DNA from: Microvirga splendida
Lineage (GTDB): Bacteria > Pseudomonadota > Alphaproteobacteria > Rhizobiales > Beijerinckiaceae
Assembly: GCF_016427565.1 (NCBI RefSeq)
Contig: NZ_JAELXT010000004.1
Coordinates: 204,981-268,980, forward strand
Direction: 5' to 3'
Length of the DNA stretch: 64,000 nt
Below, in pieces: positions 1 to 9,342 of this stretch (its first letter is position 1; every line of letters starts with the position of its first letter). Both the position numbers and the translations under genes were made by a program. Under the pieces are notes generated by a model. That model was not told where the DNA came from. It was given only the letters and a program-made list of their open reading frames with translations, and ran no database searches.

Positions 1-127
1 CCAGGATGAAGAACAGCACGATGGCCCCGCCGACGACGGCACTCTTGTTCTTCAGGAACTTGGAGAGCACACGGCTGCGCTTCTTCGGCAGGGCGACATC
101 GTCGGCGACAGCGGCTGTAGCGGTCAT
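1..127 (-). CDS. Oligopeptide-type ABC transporter permease, DppC/OppC class (N-terminus only)
   Basis: Only the first 42 codons lie in the window; the gene runs off the left edge. The start ATG (127-125) overlaps the stop of the DppB-like gene in an ATGA arrangement. The visible part has a short cytoplasmic leader, a basic stretch (KKRSRVLSKFLKNK) and the beginning of a first membrane helix, as in DppC/OppC proteins. By position it should be the second membrane subunit of the importer encoded by the genes to its right. Family assignment rests mainly on operon order. Confidence 0.8.
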   Translation of the reverse strand, partial: MTATAAVADDVALPKKRSRVLSKFLKNKSAVVGGAIVLFFIL

Positions 128-1071
128 GCTGAGTGCCTCAGGCGGGGATTGACGAGAACGTAAAGGACATCCGCCAGGAGGTTCATGAAGATGAACCCGA
201 CGGCGGTGCAGAGCACCACACCCTGCACGACGGCGTAATCACGATTAAACACCGCGTCGACGATAAGCTTGCCGAAGCCCGGGATGGTGAAGATCTGTTC
301 GGTCAGGACCGCTCCGGCGAGCAGCTCGCCGAAGAGCAGCGTCGAGAGGGTCACGATCGGCACGAGGGCGTTGCGGAGGGCATGCTTCAGAATGACCTTG
401 CGCGACAGAAGTCCCTTGGCCCGTGCCGTGCGGATATAGTCGGAGCGCATGACGCCGAGCATGGCGCTGCGGGTATGGCGCATGAGGCTGGCGGCCAGAC
501 CTGTGCCGAGCACGAAGGCCGGCATGATCATGGTCTTGATGTTCAGCCAGAGATCCTCGGTCGGGGGCACATAGCCGGATGCGGGCAGGAGCTGCCAGCG
601 CACCGAGATCAGCATGATGAGCATGATGCCGAGCCAGAAGTTCGGGATCGACAGGCCAGAGAGCGCGATCACATTGGCGGTGTAGTCGACGGCGGTCCCC
701 TTCCTCACCGCAGAGATGATGCCGGCGGGGATGCCGATGGCAAGAGCCACGATCATGGCCATGATGGCGAGCTCGAGGGTCACCGGGAGCTTGCTCATGA
801 TCAGATCGAGAACCGGAATGTCGGTGCGCAGCGATATGCCCAGATTGCCCGTCAGAGCCGAACCGATCCAGGCGAAGTATTGGACCGGGATCGGATCATC
901 CAGGCGATACTTTTCGCGCAGGAAGGCCAGAACCTGAGGGTCGCGCTCCTCGCCCGCCATGGTGAGAACCGGATCGCCGGGCAGGAGCTTCTGCAGGGCG
1001 AAGACCAGCAGCGACACGATGATCAGGGTCGGGATGGCAATCAGTATTCGTCGTCCGATGTAGCGCAGCAT
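124..1071 (-). CDS. Oligopeptide-type ABC transporter permease, DppB/OppB class
   Basis: The 315-residue inner-membrane protein has the usual DppB length. It starts with MLRYIGRRILIAIPTL, a typical first membrane helix for this class, and has about six hydrophobic segments. The cytoplasmic coupling loop around residues 205-230 (RTARAKGLLSRKVILKHALRNAL) matches the EAA-type loop of peptide permeases. It should pair with the DppC subunit that overlaps its stop codon. The substrate could be peptides, glutathione or another small compound, since permeases alone do not reveal it. A 76-bp gap containing a strong hairpin separates it from the binding-protein gene upstream. Confidence 0.93.
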   Translation of the reverse strand: MLRYIGRRILIAIPTLIIVSLLVFALQKLLPGDPVLTMAGEERDPQVLAFLREKYRLDDPIPVQYFAWIGSALTGNLGISLRTDIPVLDLIMSKLPVTLELAIMAMIVALAIGIPAGIISAVRKGTAVDYTANVIALSGLSIPNFWLGIMLIMLISVRWQLLPASGYVPPTEDLWLNIKTMIMPAFVLGTGLAASLMRHTRSAMLGVMRSDYIRTARAKGLLSRKVILKHALRNALVPIVTLSTLLFGELLAGAVLTEQIFTIPGFGKLIVDAVFNRDYAVVQGVVLCTAVGFIFMNLLADVLYVLVNPRLRHSA

Positions 1072-1104
1072 CAGCCCAAGAATCCCGCATCAGAGAAGGG
1101 AGGA

Positions 1105-1133
1105 GCGTGCCCGGTCTCATCGACCGGGCACGC
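1105..1133 (-). repeat. Intercistronic hairpin between binding-protein gene and permease gene
   Basis: A perfect 12-bp stem (1105-1116 with 1122-1133) closes a 5-nt loop in the gap between the solute-binding protein stop (1148) and the permease start (1071). No T-run follows it in the reading direction, so it is not a classical terminator. Such hairpins after binding-protein genes usually protect the upstream mRNA from 3' decay, so that binding protein is made in excess over permease (inference). Confidence 0.6.
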
Positions 1134-1147
1134 AGGTTTTTAGTCGA

Positions 1148-2647
1148 TCAGGACCCGAACTTGACGCCCTTCAGACGGATCATGCCGTCCGGGTAAGGCT
1201 TGAAGTTCTGAACCTTCTTCGTTTGAACGAAGGGCCAGGGCTGGTAGTAGGTGTAGATGATCGGCAGGTCCTGCTTCAGTATTTCCTGAGCCTGATCGTA
1301 GAGCTGCTTGCGCTTGGCCTCGTCGTTGATGACGCGGGCTTCGTTCAGGAGCTTGTCGACCTGCTCGTTGCAGTACTTGCCGTCGTTCAGGGCGCCCTTG
1401 CAGGAAACGAACGGGTGGATGTTGCCGTCGGGATCGACGCGGCCGGACCATCCGATCACGTTGACGTCGAAGTTGCCCGCCTGTGCTTCCTTCTGCATCG
1501 CGGCGAACTCGGTCGGACGCAACGTGATGTCGAACCCGCTCTCGGCCGCCATGGCCTGGATGATCTCGGCGATCTGCTGGGTCGTGGTGCTGGTGCCGAA
1601 GGTGAGCTCAAGCTTCACCCGATCGACGCCGGCTTCCTTCAGGAGCTGCTTCGCCTTGGCGACGTCACGCGCCGGAGGGGCGAACTTCGGATTGTGGTAG
1701 GGGCTGGCCTGCGGGAAGGGTTGTCCTGCCGGCGGGAAGATGCCCTGACCCACCACCTCGTTGATCACGTTGCGATCGATGGAGAGCTCAAGTGCCTGAC
1801 GGACGCGCTTGTCCCGGCCCAGCGGGGACTTGGCGCGCTCGCCGTTGTTGGTGTTGATGGTCAGGCCCTGGTAGCCGATGCCCGAGACCGGCGCGAAGAC
1901 CAGGTTCCCGTCGCTCTTCACGGCCGGGACGTCGCTCGGCGCGAGACGCTCGATCAGGTCGAGGTTGCCGGAGCGCAGGTTGGCGAGGCGCACGGTCGTG
2001 TCCGGAATGGGCTGGAACACGATACGGTCGAAGTTGAAGTTCTTGGCGTCCCAGTGGTCGGCGAACTTCTCAAGCACGATGCGGTCGTTCTGCACGCGCT
2101 CGACGAACTTGTACGGACCCGAGCAGACAGGCTTCTGAGCGAAATCGGCAGAAGCCAGTGCCTTCGGCGACATGATCATGCCGGCGCGGTCCGAGAGCTG
2201 CGAGAGCAGGGTCGCATCGGCGCGGGAGAGATTGATCTTCACGGTCAGGTCGTCGACGGCGTCCACGCTCTCGACGGAGCTGAGCTCGCTCTTGCGAAGC
2301 GAGTCCGGCAGGGTCCGGGCGCGGTCGATATTGGCCTTCACGGCGGCTGCATTCAGAGGCTCGCCGTCGTGGAATTTCACGCCCGGGCGCAGCTTGAAGG
2401 TCAGGGACTTGCCGTCGTCGCCCCAGCCCCATTCGGTGGCGAGCTCCGGAGTGAACTTCAGGTCGGGAGTGATGTCTACGAGCTTGTTGCAGAGCGACGT
2501 GAACACGATGCGGCCGACGAAGGTGCGTGCGCGATGGGGATCGAGCACGTCCGGGTCTTCGTTCAGTCCGATGCGCAGGGTCTGCGCGGAGGCCGCAGTG
2601 CTCACAAGGAGCCCGGCGGCGATGGCTAGGAGCAGTCTTTTCTTCAT
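1148..2647 (-). CDS. ABC transporter substrate-binding protein, family 5 (peptide/opine/nickel type)
   Basis: This 499-residue periplasmic protein has a clear Sec signal peptide (MKKRLLLAIAAGLLVSTAASA, cleavage after about residue 21). The mature part opens with TLRIGLNEDPDVLDPHRA, the hallmark start of SBP_bac_5 proteins, and includes the family segment around LTFKLRPGVKFHDGEPL. The start is fixed by a GGAGGA ribosome-binding site 9 nt upstream of the ATG. It is encoded between the ATPase genes and the permease genes of one operon, so it delivers substrate to that importer. The ligand is not predictable from sequence alone; peptides, glutathione and oligosaccharides are all possible. Confidence 0.93.
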   Translation of the reverse strand: MKKRLLLAIAAGLLVSTAASAQTLRIGLNEDPDVLDPHRARTFVGRIVFTSLCNKLVDITPDLKFTPELATEWGWGDDGKSLTFKLRPGVKFHDGEPLNAAAVKANIDRARTLPDSLRKSELSSVESVDAVDDLTVKINLSRADATLLSQLSDRAGMIMSPKALASADFAQKPVCSGPYKFVERVQNDRIVLEKFADHWDAKNFNFDRIVFQPIPDTTVRLANLRSGNLDLIERLAPSDVPAVKSDGNLVFAPVSGIGYQGLTINTNNGERAKSPLGRDKRVRQALELSIDRNVINEVVGQGIFPPAGQPFPQASPYHNPKFAPPARDVAKAKQLLKEAGVDRVKLELTFGTSTTTQQIAEIIQAMAAESGFDITLRPTEFAAMQKEAQAGNFDVNVIGWSGRVDPDGNIHPFVSCKGALNDGKYCNEQVDKLLNEARVINDEAKRKQLYDQAQEILKQDLPIIYTYYQPWPFVQTKKVQNFKPYPDGMIRLKGVKFGS

Positions 2648-2686
2648 TTGTGTCGTCCTCCAATGATCCTCTGGATCGGTCCTCGT

Positions 2687-3790
2687 TCAGGGGCTCGTCG
2701 CGACGGGCTTATCCTGCCGTTCACGCCAAGTTCGGTAGAGCGCCAGGCGCTTGGTGAGCGCAGCGCTGGGGGGAGGCGCGCTGATGGAGCCAGCGCCCGC
2801 TCCCTGGATTTCGCGCCAGAAATGGCAGGCCACCTGCCGCCCGTCCGGCGTCGTTTCGAGGGCAGGGTGCTGCTCCTTGCAGACTGCGCGTGCATGCGGG
2901 CAGCGGGTGTGGAAGCGGCATCCGGATGGCGGGGCCGCGGGACTCGGAACGTCGCCCTGCAGCAGCACCTTTGGCTGCCGGCTCGAGGGGCTCGGAATGG
3001 GAATCGCCGCGAGAAGCGCCTGGGTGTAGGGATGCAGCGGGTTATCGAAGAGGGCATCCGTGTCGGACAGCTCGACGATCTCGCCGAGATACATCACCGC
3101 AACCCGGTCGCTCATGTGCCGGATGACCGCGAGGTCGTGGGCCACGATCACGAGGGTGAGGCCGAACCGGTCCTTCAGGTCTTCCAGCAGATTGATGATC
3201 TGGGCCTGAATCGACACGTCCAGGGCGGAGACCGGCTCGTCGCCCACGATCAGCTTCGGATCGCCCGCCAGGGCGCGGGCGATGCCGATGCGTTGGCGCT
3301 GGCCGCCGGAGAACTCGTGCGGATAACGGTCCGAATGGGTGGGAAGCAGGCCGACCGTACGCATCAGGTCCGCTACGCGCTCGCGCTTCTCGCGACCTGC
3401 GGCCAGATTGTGCAGCCAGATCGGCTCGGCAATGATGTCGCCCACATTCATGCGAGGATTGAGCGACGCGAAGGGGTCCTGGAAGATGATCTGCAGATCG
3501 CGGCGCAGGCGCCGCAACTCGCTCTTGTTGAGTTCCAGGATGGAGCGGCCTTCGTAGCGAACGTCACCGCCCGTCGGTTCGATGAGGCGCAGGAGAAGGC
3601 GGCCGAGCGTGGACTTGCCGCAGCCGGACTCGCCCACGACGGCGAAGGTCTCTCCGCGCCGGATGTCGAGGGACACGCCATCGACCGCGCGCACGACGGT
3701 CGGCGAGGAGAGAAGGCCGCCGCTGCTGAAGTGTTTTTTCAGGCCGACGCCTTCAAGGATGATGTCGCTGGTGTTCGCCATGACACTCAT
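2687..3790 (-). CDS. Oligopeptide-type ABC transporter ATP-binding protein, DppF/OppF class
   Basis: The 367-residue cytoplasmic ATPase has Walker A (GESGCGKST), the signature [14 protein letters not shown], Walker B ([12 protein letters not shown]) and the C-terminal oligopeptide/dipeptide domain with cysteines ([14 protein letters not shown]) that marks DppD/DppF proteins. I place the start at the ATG that overlaps the stop of the upstream DppD-like gene (ATGA, 3790-3787), giving MSVMANTSD. An in-frame ATG 14 codons further upstream has no support. It should form the heterodimeric motor with the DppD subunit. Confidence 0.93.
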   Translation of the reverse strand: MSVMANTSDIILEGVGLKKHFSSGGLLSSPTVVRAVDGVSLDIRRGETFAVVGESGCGKSTLGRLLLRLIEPTGGDVRYEGRSILELNKSELRRLRRDLQIIFQDPFASLNPRMNVGDIIAEPIWLHNLAAGREKRERVADLMRTVGLLPTHSDRYPHEFSGGQRQRIGIARALAGDPKLIVGDEPVSALDVSIQAQIINLLEDLKDRFGLTLVIVAHDLAVIRHMSDRVAVMYLGEIVELSDTDALFDNPLHPYTQALLAAIPIPSPSSRQPKVLLQGDVPSPAAPPSGCRFHTRCPHARAVCKEQHPALETTPDGRQVACHFWREIQGAGAGSISAPPPSAALTKRLALYRTWRERQDKPVATSP

Positions 3791-4848
3791 GCGGCTGTGC
3801 CTCGCTTCTGTTCGAGAGGTGCGTACCAGCACCGTGCAAGATGGCCGGGGCGGATTTCACCGAGCGGCGGAAGCTCGTTGCCGCAACGGGTGTCGGAGAA
3901 GGGGCAGCGCGGCGTGAAGCGGCAGCCCTTTGGCATCAGCTCCGCAGGCGGCACGGTGCCGCGGATCGTGGCAAGCCTGCCCTGACGCCGTCCGAGCGAT
4001 GGGACGGAACCCATAAGCCCGATGGTGTAGGGGTGCTGCGGATCGTCGAAGATCGCCTCGACCGGCCCGCTTTCGACAACATGTCCCGCATACATGACCG
4101 CGACTTCATCGGCCACTTCCGCCACCACGCCCAGATCGTGGGTGATGAGGATCATGGCGGTGCCGGTTTCCTCCTGCAGACGGCGGATGAGGGTGAGGAT
4201 CTGCGCCTGGATCGTGACGTCGAGCGCGGTGGTCGGCTCGTCGGCGATCAGAAGCTCCGGATCGTTGGCCAGCGCCATGGCGATCATGATGCGCTGGCGC
4301 ATGCCGCCGGACATTTCGTGCGGGTAGGCGCGAAGGCGCTTCTCGGGCGCCGGAATGCGCACCTTCCTCAGCATGTCGAGCGCCCGTTCCATGGCTTCGG
4401 CCTTGGAGACCTTGCGGTGCCGGACGATGCCCTCGGCGATCTGGTCGCCCACGGTGAAGGCGGGGTTGAGGGAGGTCATCGGCTCCTGGAAGATCATCGC
4501 CATCTTGTCGCCGCGAAGATCCGCCCGCTCGCGCTCGGAGAGCGTCAGAAGGTCCTGTCCGTCGAACATCGCCGAGCCCGCGACGATCCTCGCCGGGGGC
4601 GTCGGGAGAAGACCCATGAGCGCCAGCGACGTCACGCTCTTGCCGCAGCCGGATTCGCCGACGATGCAGAGGGTCTTCCCCTTGCTCACGGAAAAGCTCA
4701 CGTCGTCGACCACGTTCACGCCCTTCGGGGCGCTGTCGAAGCGGACCGACAGACCCTCAACGCTGAGAAGCGGCGGTTCGGAGGCCAGGGCAGCATTGCC
4801 AATGTGACGGACCTCTGCAGGCGATTGGCGGGCGGCCTCATGTCCCAT
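3787..4848 (-). CDS. Oligopeptide-type ABC transporter ATP-binding protein, DppD/OppD class
   Basis: The 353-residue ATPase has Walker A (GESGCGKSV), signature [14 protein letters not shown], Walker B ([12 protein letters not shown]) and the C-terminal cysteine motif [21 protein letters not shown] is typical of the D subunit, whereas F subunits usually carry SGGQRQR. Its start overlaps the end of the GntR regulator gene by 11 bp and its stop overlaps the F-subunit start by 4 bp, so the three genes are translationally coupled. It energises the importer formed by the DppB/DppC permeases. Confidence 0.93.
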   Translation of the reverse strand: MGHEAARQSPAEVRHIGNAALASEPPLLSVEGLSVRFDSAPKGVNVVDDVSFSVSKGKTLCIVGESGCGKSVTSLALMGLLPTPPARIVAGSAMFDGQDLLTLSERERADLRGDKMAMIFQEPMTSLNPAFTVGDQIAEGIVRHRKVSKAEAMERALDMLRKVRIPAPEKRLRAYPHEMSGGMRQRIMIAMALANDPELLIADEPTTALDVTIQAQILTLIRRLQEETGTAMILITHDLGVVAEVADEVAVMYAGHVVESGPVEAIFDDPQHPYTIGLMGSVPSLGRRQGRLATIRGTVPPAELMPKGCRFTPRCPFSDTRCGNELPPLGEIRPGHLARCWYAPLEQKRGTAA

Positions 4849-5614
4849 GGCGGATCTCTTTTTTGGTGCTTGCTGTCACGGGTGCTTTCAACATCTGTCC
4901 ATCGACCTGATCGGGCAGGGGGGCGGTCATGACCTTGAGAAGGCCTTCACGCACGAGTTCGAGGTGCTCCCGCATCGCGTGCTCGGCCGCATGGGCTTCC
5001 CGCTGGGCGATGGCGGCGATGACGCGACGGTGCTGCTCGACATAGATCTGCTGGCGCTCACCGGAGCGCGCCCGCTCCCGCAGAAGCCGCCACGTGGTGT
5101 CCTGGCGGATGCGGTCGACCATGTCGAAGATGGCGAGAAGCAGGGAGTTGCCTGCAGCCTCGGCGATGGTCCGGTGCAGAGCGCTGTCCCAGAGTTCGCG
5201 CCCGTCCGCATCGGAGGAGGAGGCGGTCTTCTCGGCGAGGCGCAGAAGGCGCTCGATGTCGCCGTTCGTCGCCCGCACCGCCGCCAACCGGGCAAGAGCG
5301 GGCTCGATCTCCAGGCGCACGTCCATCACTTCGAGCGGATGGGTGCGCTTTGTCAGTTCTTCGAGACTGGTCGGGGAGTGAGCCGGGCGGGGTCCCAGGA
5401 AGGTGCCCTTGCCCTGATGACGCCAGATCCGCCCCTCTGCCTCCAGCACCTCGAGAGCCCGGCGCAGTGCGCGGCGCCCGATTCCGATCTGCGCCGCCAG
5501 CACCCGCTCGGGCGGGAGCCGCTGCTCCCCTTCGAAGGAGCTGTCGTCCAGCAGAGCCCGCAATCGCCCGAGAGCAAGGTTGGAGCTGTCTGCCGAAGGA
5601 TCCGGGTTGGACAT
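4838..5614 (-). CDS. GntR-family transcriptional regulator, FadR/FCD subfamily
   Basis: The protein is 258 residues. An N-terminal winged helix (residues about 15-70, including LPPERVLAAQIGIGRRALRRALEVLEAEGRI) is followed by an all-helical FCD ligand domain with the metal-binding-type residues DVRLEIEP, LHRTIAEAAGN and EQHRRVIAAI. I choose the ATG at 5614 because AGGGAG lies about 11 nt upstream; a longer reading frame to 5659 adds residues with no site of its own. As first gene of the operon it probably controls the peptide-type importer. The palindrome at 5715-5739 is the likely self-operator. The effector is unknown. Confidence 0.9.
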   Translation of the reverse strand: MSNPDPSADSSNLALGRLRALLDDSSFEGEQRLPPERVLAAQIGIGRRALRRALEVLEAEGRIWRHQGKGTFLGPRPAHSPTSLEELTKRTHPLEVMDVRLEIEPALARLAAVRATNGDIERLLRLAEKTASSSDADGRELWDSALHRTIAEAAGNSLLLAIFDMVDRIRQDTTWRLLRERARSGERQQIYVEQHRRVIAAIAQREAHAAEHAMREHLELVREGLLKVMTAPLPDQVDGQMLKAPVTASTKKEIRHGT

Positions 5615-5714
5615 GATGATCCAGCTCCCTTTGAACCAATCTTGCTGGTGGATCGCCACCGGCGACGTGTTGTTGCGGCCTCGGAGGCGTTAACGAAACA
5701 AGGCTATCCCGATC

Positions 5715-5739
5715 CCGAACCAATTTGCAAGTGGTTCGG
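5715..5739. promoter_or_regulatory. Putative operator of the adjacent GntR regulator
   Basis: A perfect inverted repeat, CCGAACCA (5715-5722) and TGGTTCGG (5732-5739) with a 9-nt spacer, lies about 100 bp upstream of the regulator start. Further copies of the half-site occur nearby: GAACCA at 5633-5638 and TGGTTC at 5743-5748. The cluster fits an autoregulatory control region for the FCD regulator and the importer operon. Assignment is by position only. Confidence 0.45.
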
Positions 5740-5828
5740 TGATGGTTCATTAGTCGATGTTGCTGCTTCTATGGTCAGGCTCGTATTCCGCCGCGCCGCC
5801 GCGCTCGCGGAGTAGGTCTGCAATATGC

Positions 5829-6716
5829 CTAAGGTTTGCGCACCGAAGCGGCCTCGCTGGACTGGAGCAGTGCCCGCAGACCGTCGCGATATGTCGGGTG
5901 CTGAAGCGTGACCCCGAGCTGCGACTTGATCCGGAAGTTACGCACGCGTTTGTTGTCTTCGTAGAAGGCGCGCGCCATCGGGGTCTGGTCGGCTTGGTCG
6001 AACGGGATCTCGGGCGGGGAGGCTCTGCCGAGAAGCTCTGCCGCGTAGGCGATCACGTCCTGAGGCGGGCCGGGCTCATCGTCCGCAACGTTGTAGACGG
6101 CATTCGGGCGCGGCTTCTCGATGGACGCCATTAGAACCTGGGCGATATCTTCCGTATGGATCCGATTGAAGACCTGCCCCGGCTTCACAATTCGCTTGGC
6201 GGTGCCGTCCGCAACCTTCACCAGAGCATTGCGACCGGGACCGTAGATGCCCGCGAGCCGAAAGATCTGCACAGCAAACGGGGCACCTGCGCCCAGTTCG
6301 AGCCATTGCCGCTCGGCGGCGATTCGATGACGGGCCCGCGGTGTTGCGGGATTGGGTGGGGTCGCCTCATCGACCCAGGCGCCGCCGGAATCGCCATAGA
6401 CGCCCACGGTCGACAAGTAGCCGACCCAGCGCAGGCGAGGGGCTGCCGCGATCGCTTTGGAAAACTGCTCAAGGACCGGATCGCGCCCATCGGCCGGCGG
6501 CGCGGAGATCAGGAGAGCCTCCGCGCGTTCGAGATGCTGGAGAATGGCGGGATCGAAGTCTGCGCCGTCGAAGCGGCAGGCCTGGATTCCCGCTGCCCTC
6601 ATGGCGTTCGCCTTATCCTCCGAGCGAACGGTGCCGCCGACCGTCGTAAACCGGTCGCGGTGAAGGTGAATGAACTGGAGGGCGGTGTAGCCCAGGCCGA
6701 AGACAAAGAGGTGCAT
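5829..6716 (-). CDS. NAD(P)-dependent epimerase/reductase, YeeZ-like SDR
   Basis: The 295-residue cytoplasmic protein begins MHLFVFGLGYTALQ, a Rossmann glycine motif (GLGYTA) typical of the YeeZ-type extended SDR proteins. It continues with GWVGYLST-like and IFRLAGIYGPGRNAL segments that match the SDR core and the YGPGR sequence of sugar-nucleotide epimerase relatives. The longer reading frame (to 6776) starts with unrelated residues before the Rossmann fold, so the ATG at 6716 is preferred. The substrate is unknown. It stands alone, downstream of and divergent from the M20 hydrolase gene. Confidence 0.82.
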   Translation of the reverse strand: MHLFVFGLGYTALQFIHLHRDRFTTVGGTVRSEDKANAMRAAGIQACRFDGADFDPAILQHLERAEALLISAPPADGRDPVLEQFSKAIAAAPRLRWVGYLSTVGVYGDSGGAWVDEATPPNPATPRARHRIAAERQWLELGAGAPFAVQIFRLAGIYGPGRNALVKVADGTAKRIVKPGQVFNRIHTEDIAQVLMASIEKPRPNAVYNVADDEPGPPQDVIAYAAELLGRASPPEIPFDQADQTPMARAFYEDNKRVRNFRIKSQLGVTLQHPTYRDGLRALLQSSEAASVRKP

Positions 6717-6866
6717 GGGATCGTGGAGCCTTGAAGCAATCGCGGACAACGTAGCGGCATGGATGCGGTGCAGCAATCGGCGGCGGAGGTGGACGCCTAT
6801 CCCTCAGGAGTGGATTTGTTCCAGTTGATCATGCCTCGGACTCCCGCCATAAACCTCTCCCGAAGC

Positions 6867-6895
6867 AAGCCTGATGTCGTGAGAAGGTCAGGCTT
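6867..6895. repeat. Inverted repeat in the leader of the M20 hydrolase gene
   Basis: AAGCCTGA (6867-6874) and TCAGGCTT (6888-6895) form a perfect 8-bp inverted repeat with a 13-nt loop. It ends 27 bp before the start of the hydrolase gene. It could be an operator or a 5'-UTR hairpin. No T-run follows, so a terminator is unlikely. Confidence 0.35.
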
Positions 6896-6921
6896 TCGGG
6901 ATTCGGCCCTGGAGGTGATGC

Positions 6922-8070
6922 ATGGTCCTGACCAATCAAGACATGGTCGAGTTGGTGGCCTTCCGGCGCAAGCTGCACCGCATGCCTGAACTCTCCCGCC
7001 AAGAGGCGCAGACCGCCCGCGAAGTCCAGGCCTTTCTAAAGGAGACCCATCCCGACTGGATCCTCACCGACCTGGGTGGCCATGGCATCGCGGCGGTCTA
7101 CGAGGGCCGAGAGCCAGGGCCGACCATGATGGTGCGCGCAGAACTCGATGGGCTGCCGATCCAGGAAATCTCCGATGCGCCTCACCGCTCCGCCACGCCC
7201 GGAAAGGGCCACCTGTGCGGGCATGACGGCCACATGGCTATCCTCGCGGCGCTGGCCCGGGAACTCGGCCGCCAGAAGCCGCAGCGCGGGCGCGCCATCC
7301 TGATGTTCCAGCCTGCGGAGGAGGATGGCTCGGGGGCTGCGGCCGTCGTGGCCGACCCGCGCTTCCGCCAGATCGCACCGGACTTCTCTTTCGCCCTGCA
7401 CAACGTGCCGGGATTGCCCTTCGGCAAGGTGGCGCTCACCGAAGGGCCGGTCAATTGCGCCTCGCGCGGCATGCGCGTCGTGCTCACCGGCAAGACCGCC
7501 CACGCCTCTATGCCCGAGACTGGTCTCTCGCCCGTGAACGTCGTGGCCGAGTTGATGCCCAAGCTGACCGCCCTCGGAAAGGGTGGGCCGCTGGAGGAGG
7601 GCTTCTCGATGGTGACCGTGACCCACGCCCGGATCGGGGAGCCGGCCTTCGGCGTGGCGCCGGCCCATGGGGAAATCTGGGCGACCCTGCGCACCCTCAC
7701 CGATTCAGGTATGGAGGAACTCTGCGCGAGCGCTGAGCAACTGGTGCTGAGCGCCGCGCGGGAGCAGGGGCTCGGGGTCGAAATCGCCTATGACGACATC
7801 TTCCACCATTGCGAGAATGCCCCCGAGGCGGTCGCGCATCTGCGCCAGGCGCTCGAAGCCGAGGGCGTGGCTTACGGCCGGGGCGACCTGCCGATGCGGG
7901 CTTCGGAGGATTTCGGCCGCTTCGGCCAGAAGGCGCCGGCGGCCATGTTCTTCCTCGGCGCGGGCGAGAAGCACCCGAGCCTGCACAATCCCGACTATGA
8001 CTTCCCCGACGACCTGATCCCCATCGGCGCCCGCGTGTTCATGCGGACCCTGCGCAATCTCCTTGGATAA
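6922..8070 (+). CDS. M20 family amidohydrolase (hippurate/N-acyl-amino-acid hydrolase type)
   Basis: The 382-residue metallo-hydrolase has the M20D hallmark LCGHDGHMAIL (C99, H101, H104), FQPAEEDGSGA with the catalytic glutamate pair, and a C-terminal ASEDFGRFG segment that supplies a metal ligand. The motif that usually reads RADMDALP is RAELDGLP here. It should cleave N-acyl amino acids or related amides in the cytoplasm. A GGAGG site 6 nt upstream fixes the ATG at 6922. Its 3' end faces that of uxuA 14 bp away. It may act on products brought in by the peptide-type importer nearby, but that is only proximity. Confidence 0.88.
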   Translation: MVLTNQDMVELVAFRRKLHRMPELSRQEAQTAREVQAFLKETHPDWILTDLGGHGIAAVYEGREPGPTMMVRAELDGLPIQEISDAPHRSATPGKGHLCGHDGHMAILAALARELGRQKPQRGRAILMFQPAEEDGSGAAAVVADPRFRQIAPDFSFALHNVPGLPFGKVALTEGPVNCASRGMRVVLTGKTAHASMPETGLSPVNVVAELMPKLTALGKGGPLEEGFSMVTVTHARIGEPAFGVAPAHGEIWATLRTLTDSGMEELCASAEQLVLSAAREQGLGVEIAYDDIFHHCENAPEAVAHLRQALEAEGVAYGRGDLPMRASEDFGRFGQKAPAAMFFLGAGEKHPSLHNPDYDFPDDLIPIGARVFMRTLRNLLG

Positions 8071-8084
8071 GGTTGCCTCGCTCG

Positions 8085-9281
8085 TCAGAGCGGCAGGTTG
8101 CGCAGGGCAGAAACGGCGGTCATCACGCCGCGCAGTTCGGCCAACCCGCGCAGGCGGCCGATGGCCGGGTAGCCCGGATGGGTGGGCTTGCCCACATCGT
8201 CCAGAAGTTCGTGGCCGTGGTCGGGGCGCATGGGAATCCGCCAATTCGCGTCTCCGGCCTCCTTGCGCCGATTCTGCTCCTCCAGAAGCACCGTGATCAA
8301 AGCCACCATGTCGGTGTCGCCGCCGAGGTGATCCGCCTCCATGAAGGAGCCATCCGGCTCCTTGGCCACGTTGCGCAGGTGGGCGAACCAGATGCGGCTG
8401 GCGAAGCGCGCGGCAATGGCCGAAACATCGTTGACCGGATTGGCCCCGAGGGATCCGCTGCAGAGCGTGAGCCCATTCGCAGGCGCGTCGACCGCGTCGA
8501 GAATGAAGGCGATGTCGTCCGCATTGGAGACGATGCGCGGCAGGCCCATGAGGGGGCGCGGCGGATCGTCGGGATGGATGCACATCCGGATGCCGACTTC
8601 CTCCGCCGTCGGAATTACCTCGCGCAGGAACCGGGCAAGGTTTTCGCGCAGGGCCGCGGCGTCGATATCCCGGTATCGGTCGAGCATGACGCGCAGGCCG
8701 GGGATGTCGTAGCGGTCATAGGCGCCGGGCAATCCGGCCATGATGTTAGCGAGAAGCTGGCGCCGATCCGCTTCCGACGAGCGGTCGTACCATTCCCTTG
8801 CCTGCGCCAGAACCTTGGGCGAGTGATCCGCCTCGGCACCGGGACGCTCCAGCATGAAGCAATCGAAGGCGGCGAACTCATGCGCGTTGAAGCGCAGGGC
8901 CGTGCCGCCGCCGGGAAGAGGGTAGGCGAGTTCGGTTCTCGTCCAGTCCACCACCGGCATGAAGTTGTAGCAGATTGTGGTTACGCCACATTGAGCCAGA
9001 TTGCGCAGCGATTGCCGGTAGTTGTCGAAGAGGGGCGTCAGGTCGCCCTCGCCGATTTTGATATTCTCATGAACAGGCAGGCTCTCGACCACGCTCCAGC
9101 GCAGGCCGAGCGAAGGATCGGCCGCAATGAGCGCCTTGCGCTTCTCGATCTCCTCGATGCTCCAGACGACACCGTAAGGGATGTGATGCAGGGCTGTCAC
9201 GATCCCGGTCGCACCGGTTTGGCGGACATGGGACAGCTTGATGACATCTTCAGGACCGAACCAGCGCCAAGCCTGTTCCAT
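8085..9281 (-). CDS. uxuA: Mannonate dehydratase
   Basis: The 398-residue enzyme dehydrates D-mannonate to 2-keto-3-deoxy-D-gluconate. The sequence starts MEQAWRWFGPEDVIKLSHVRQTGATGIVTAL and has IPYGVVW, the metal-binding segment CIHPDDPPRPLMGLPRIVSN, LCSGSLGANP and the C-terminal RPDHGHELLDD, all characteristic of UxuA. It lies 61 bp downstream of a GntR regulator on the same strand and divergent from uxaC and uxuB, so the three uronate enzymes are grouped. Length is normal for the family. Confidence 0.95.
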   Translation of the reverse strand: MEQAWRWFGPEDVIKLSHVRQTGATGIVTALHHIPYGVVWSIEEIEKRKALIAADPSLGLRWSVVESLPVHENIKIGEGDLTPLFDNYRQSLRNLAQCGVTTICYNFMPVVDWTRTELAYPLPGGGTALRFNAHEFAAFDCFMLERPGAEADHSPKVLAQAREWYDRSSEADRRQLLANIMAGLPGAYDRYDIPGLRVMLDRYRDIDAAALRENLARFLREVIPTAEEVGIRMCIHPDDPPRPLMGLPRIVSNADDIAFILDAVDAPANGLTLCSGSLGANPVNDVSAIAARFASRIWFAHLRNVAKEPDGSFMEADHLGGDTDMVALITVLLEEQNRRKEAGDANWRIPMRPDHGHELLDDVGKPTHPGYPAIGRLRGLAELRGVMTAVSALRNLPL

Positions 9282-9342
9282 GGGGTTGCCTCTTCAGAAT
9301 AGAGCCGATCATTGATGGGGCGTGAACCTGGCTTGAGCCGAT

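Noticed and set aside
133..1143. Long plus-strand open frame opposite the DppB-like gene
   Set aside because: It is rich in His, Asp, Gly and Gln, the signature of an antisense shadow of a membrane protein gene in GC-rich DNA, and has no domain.
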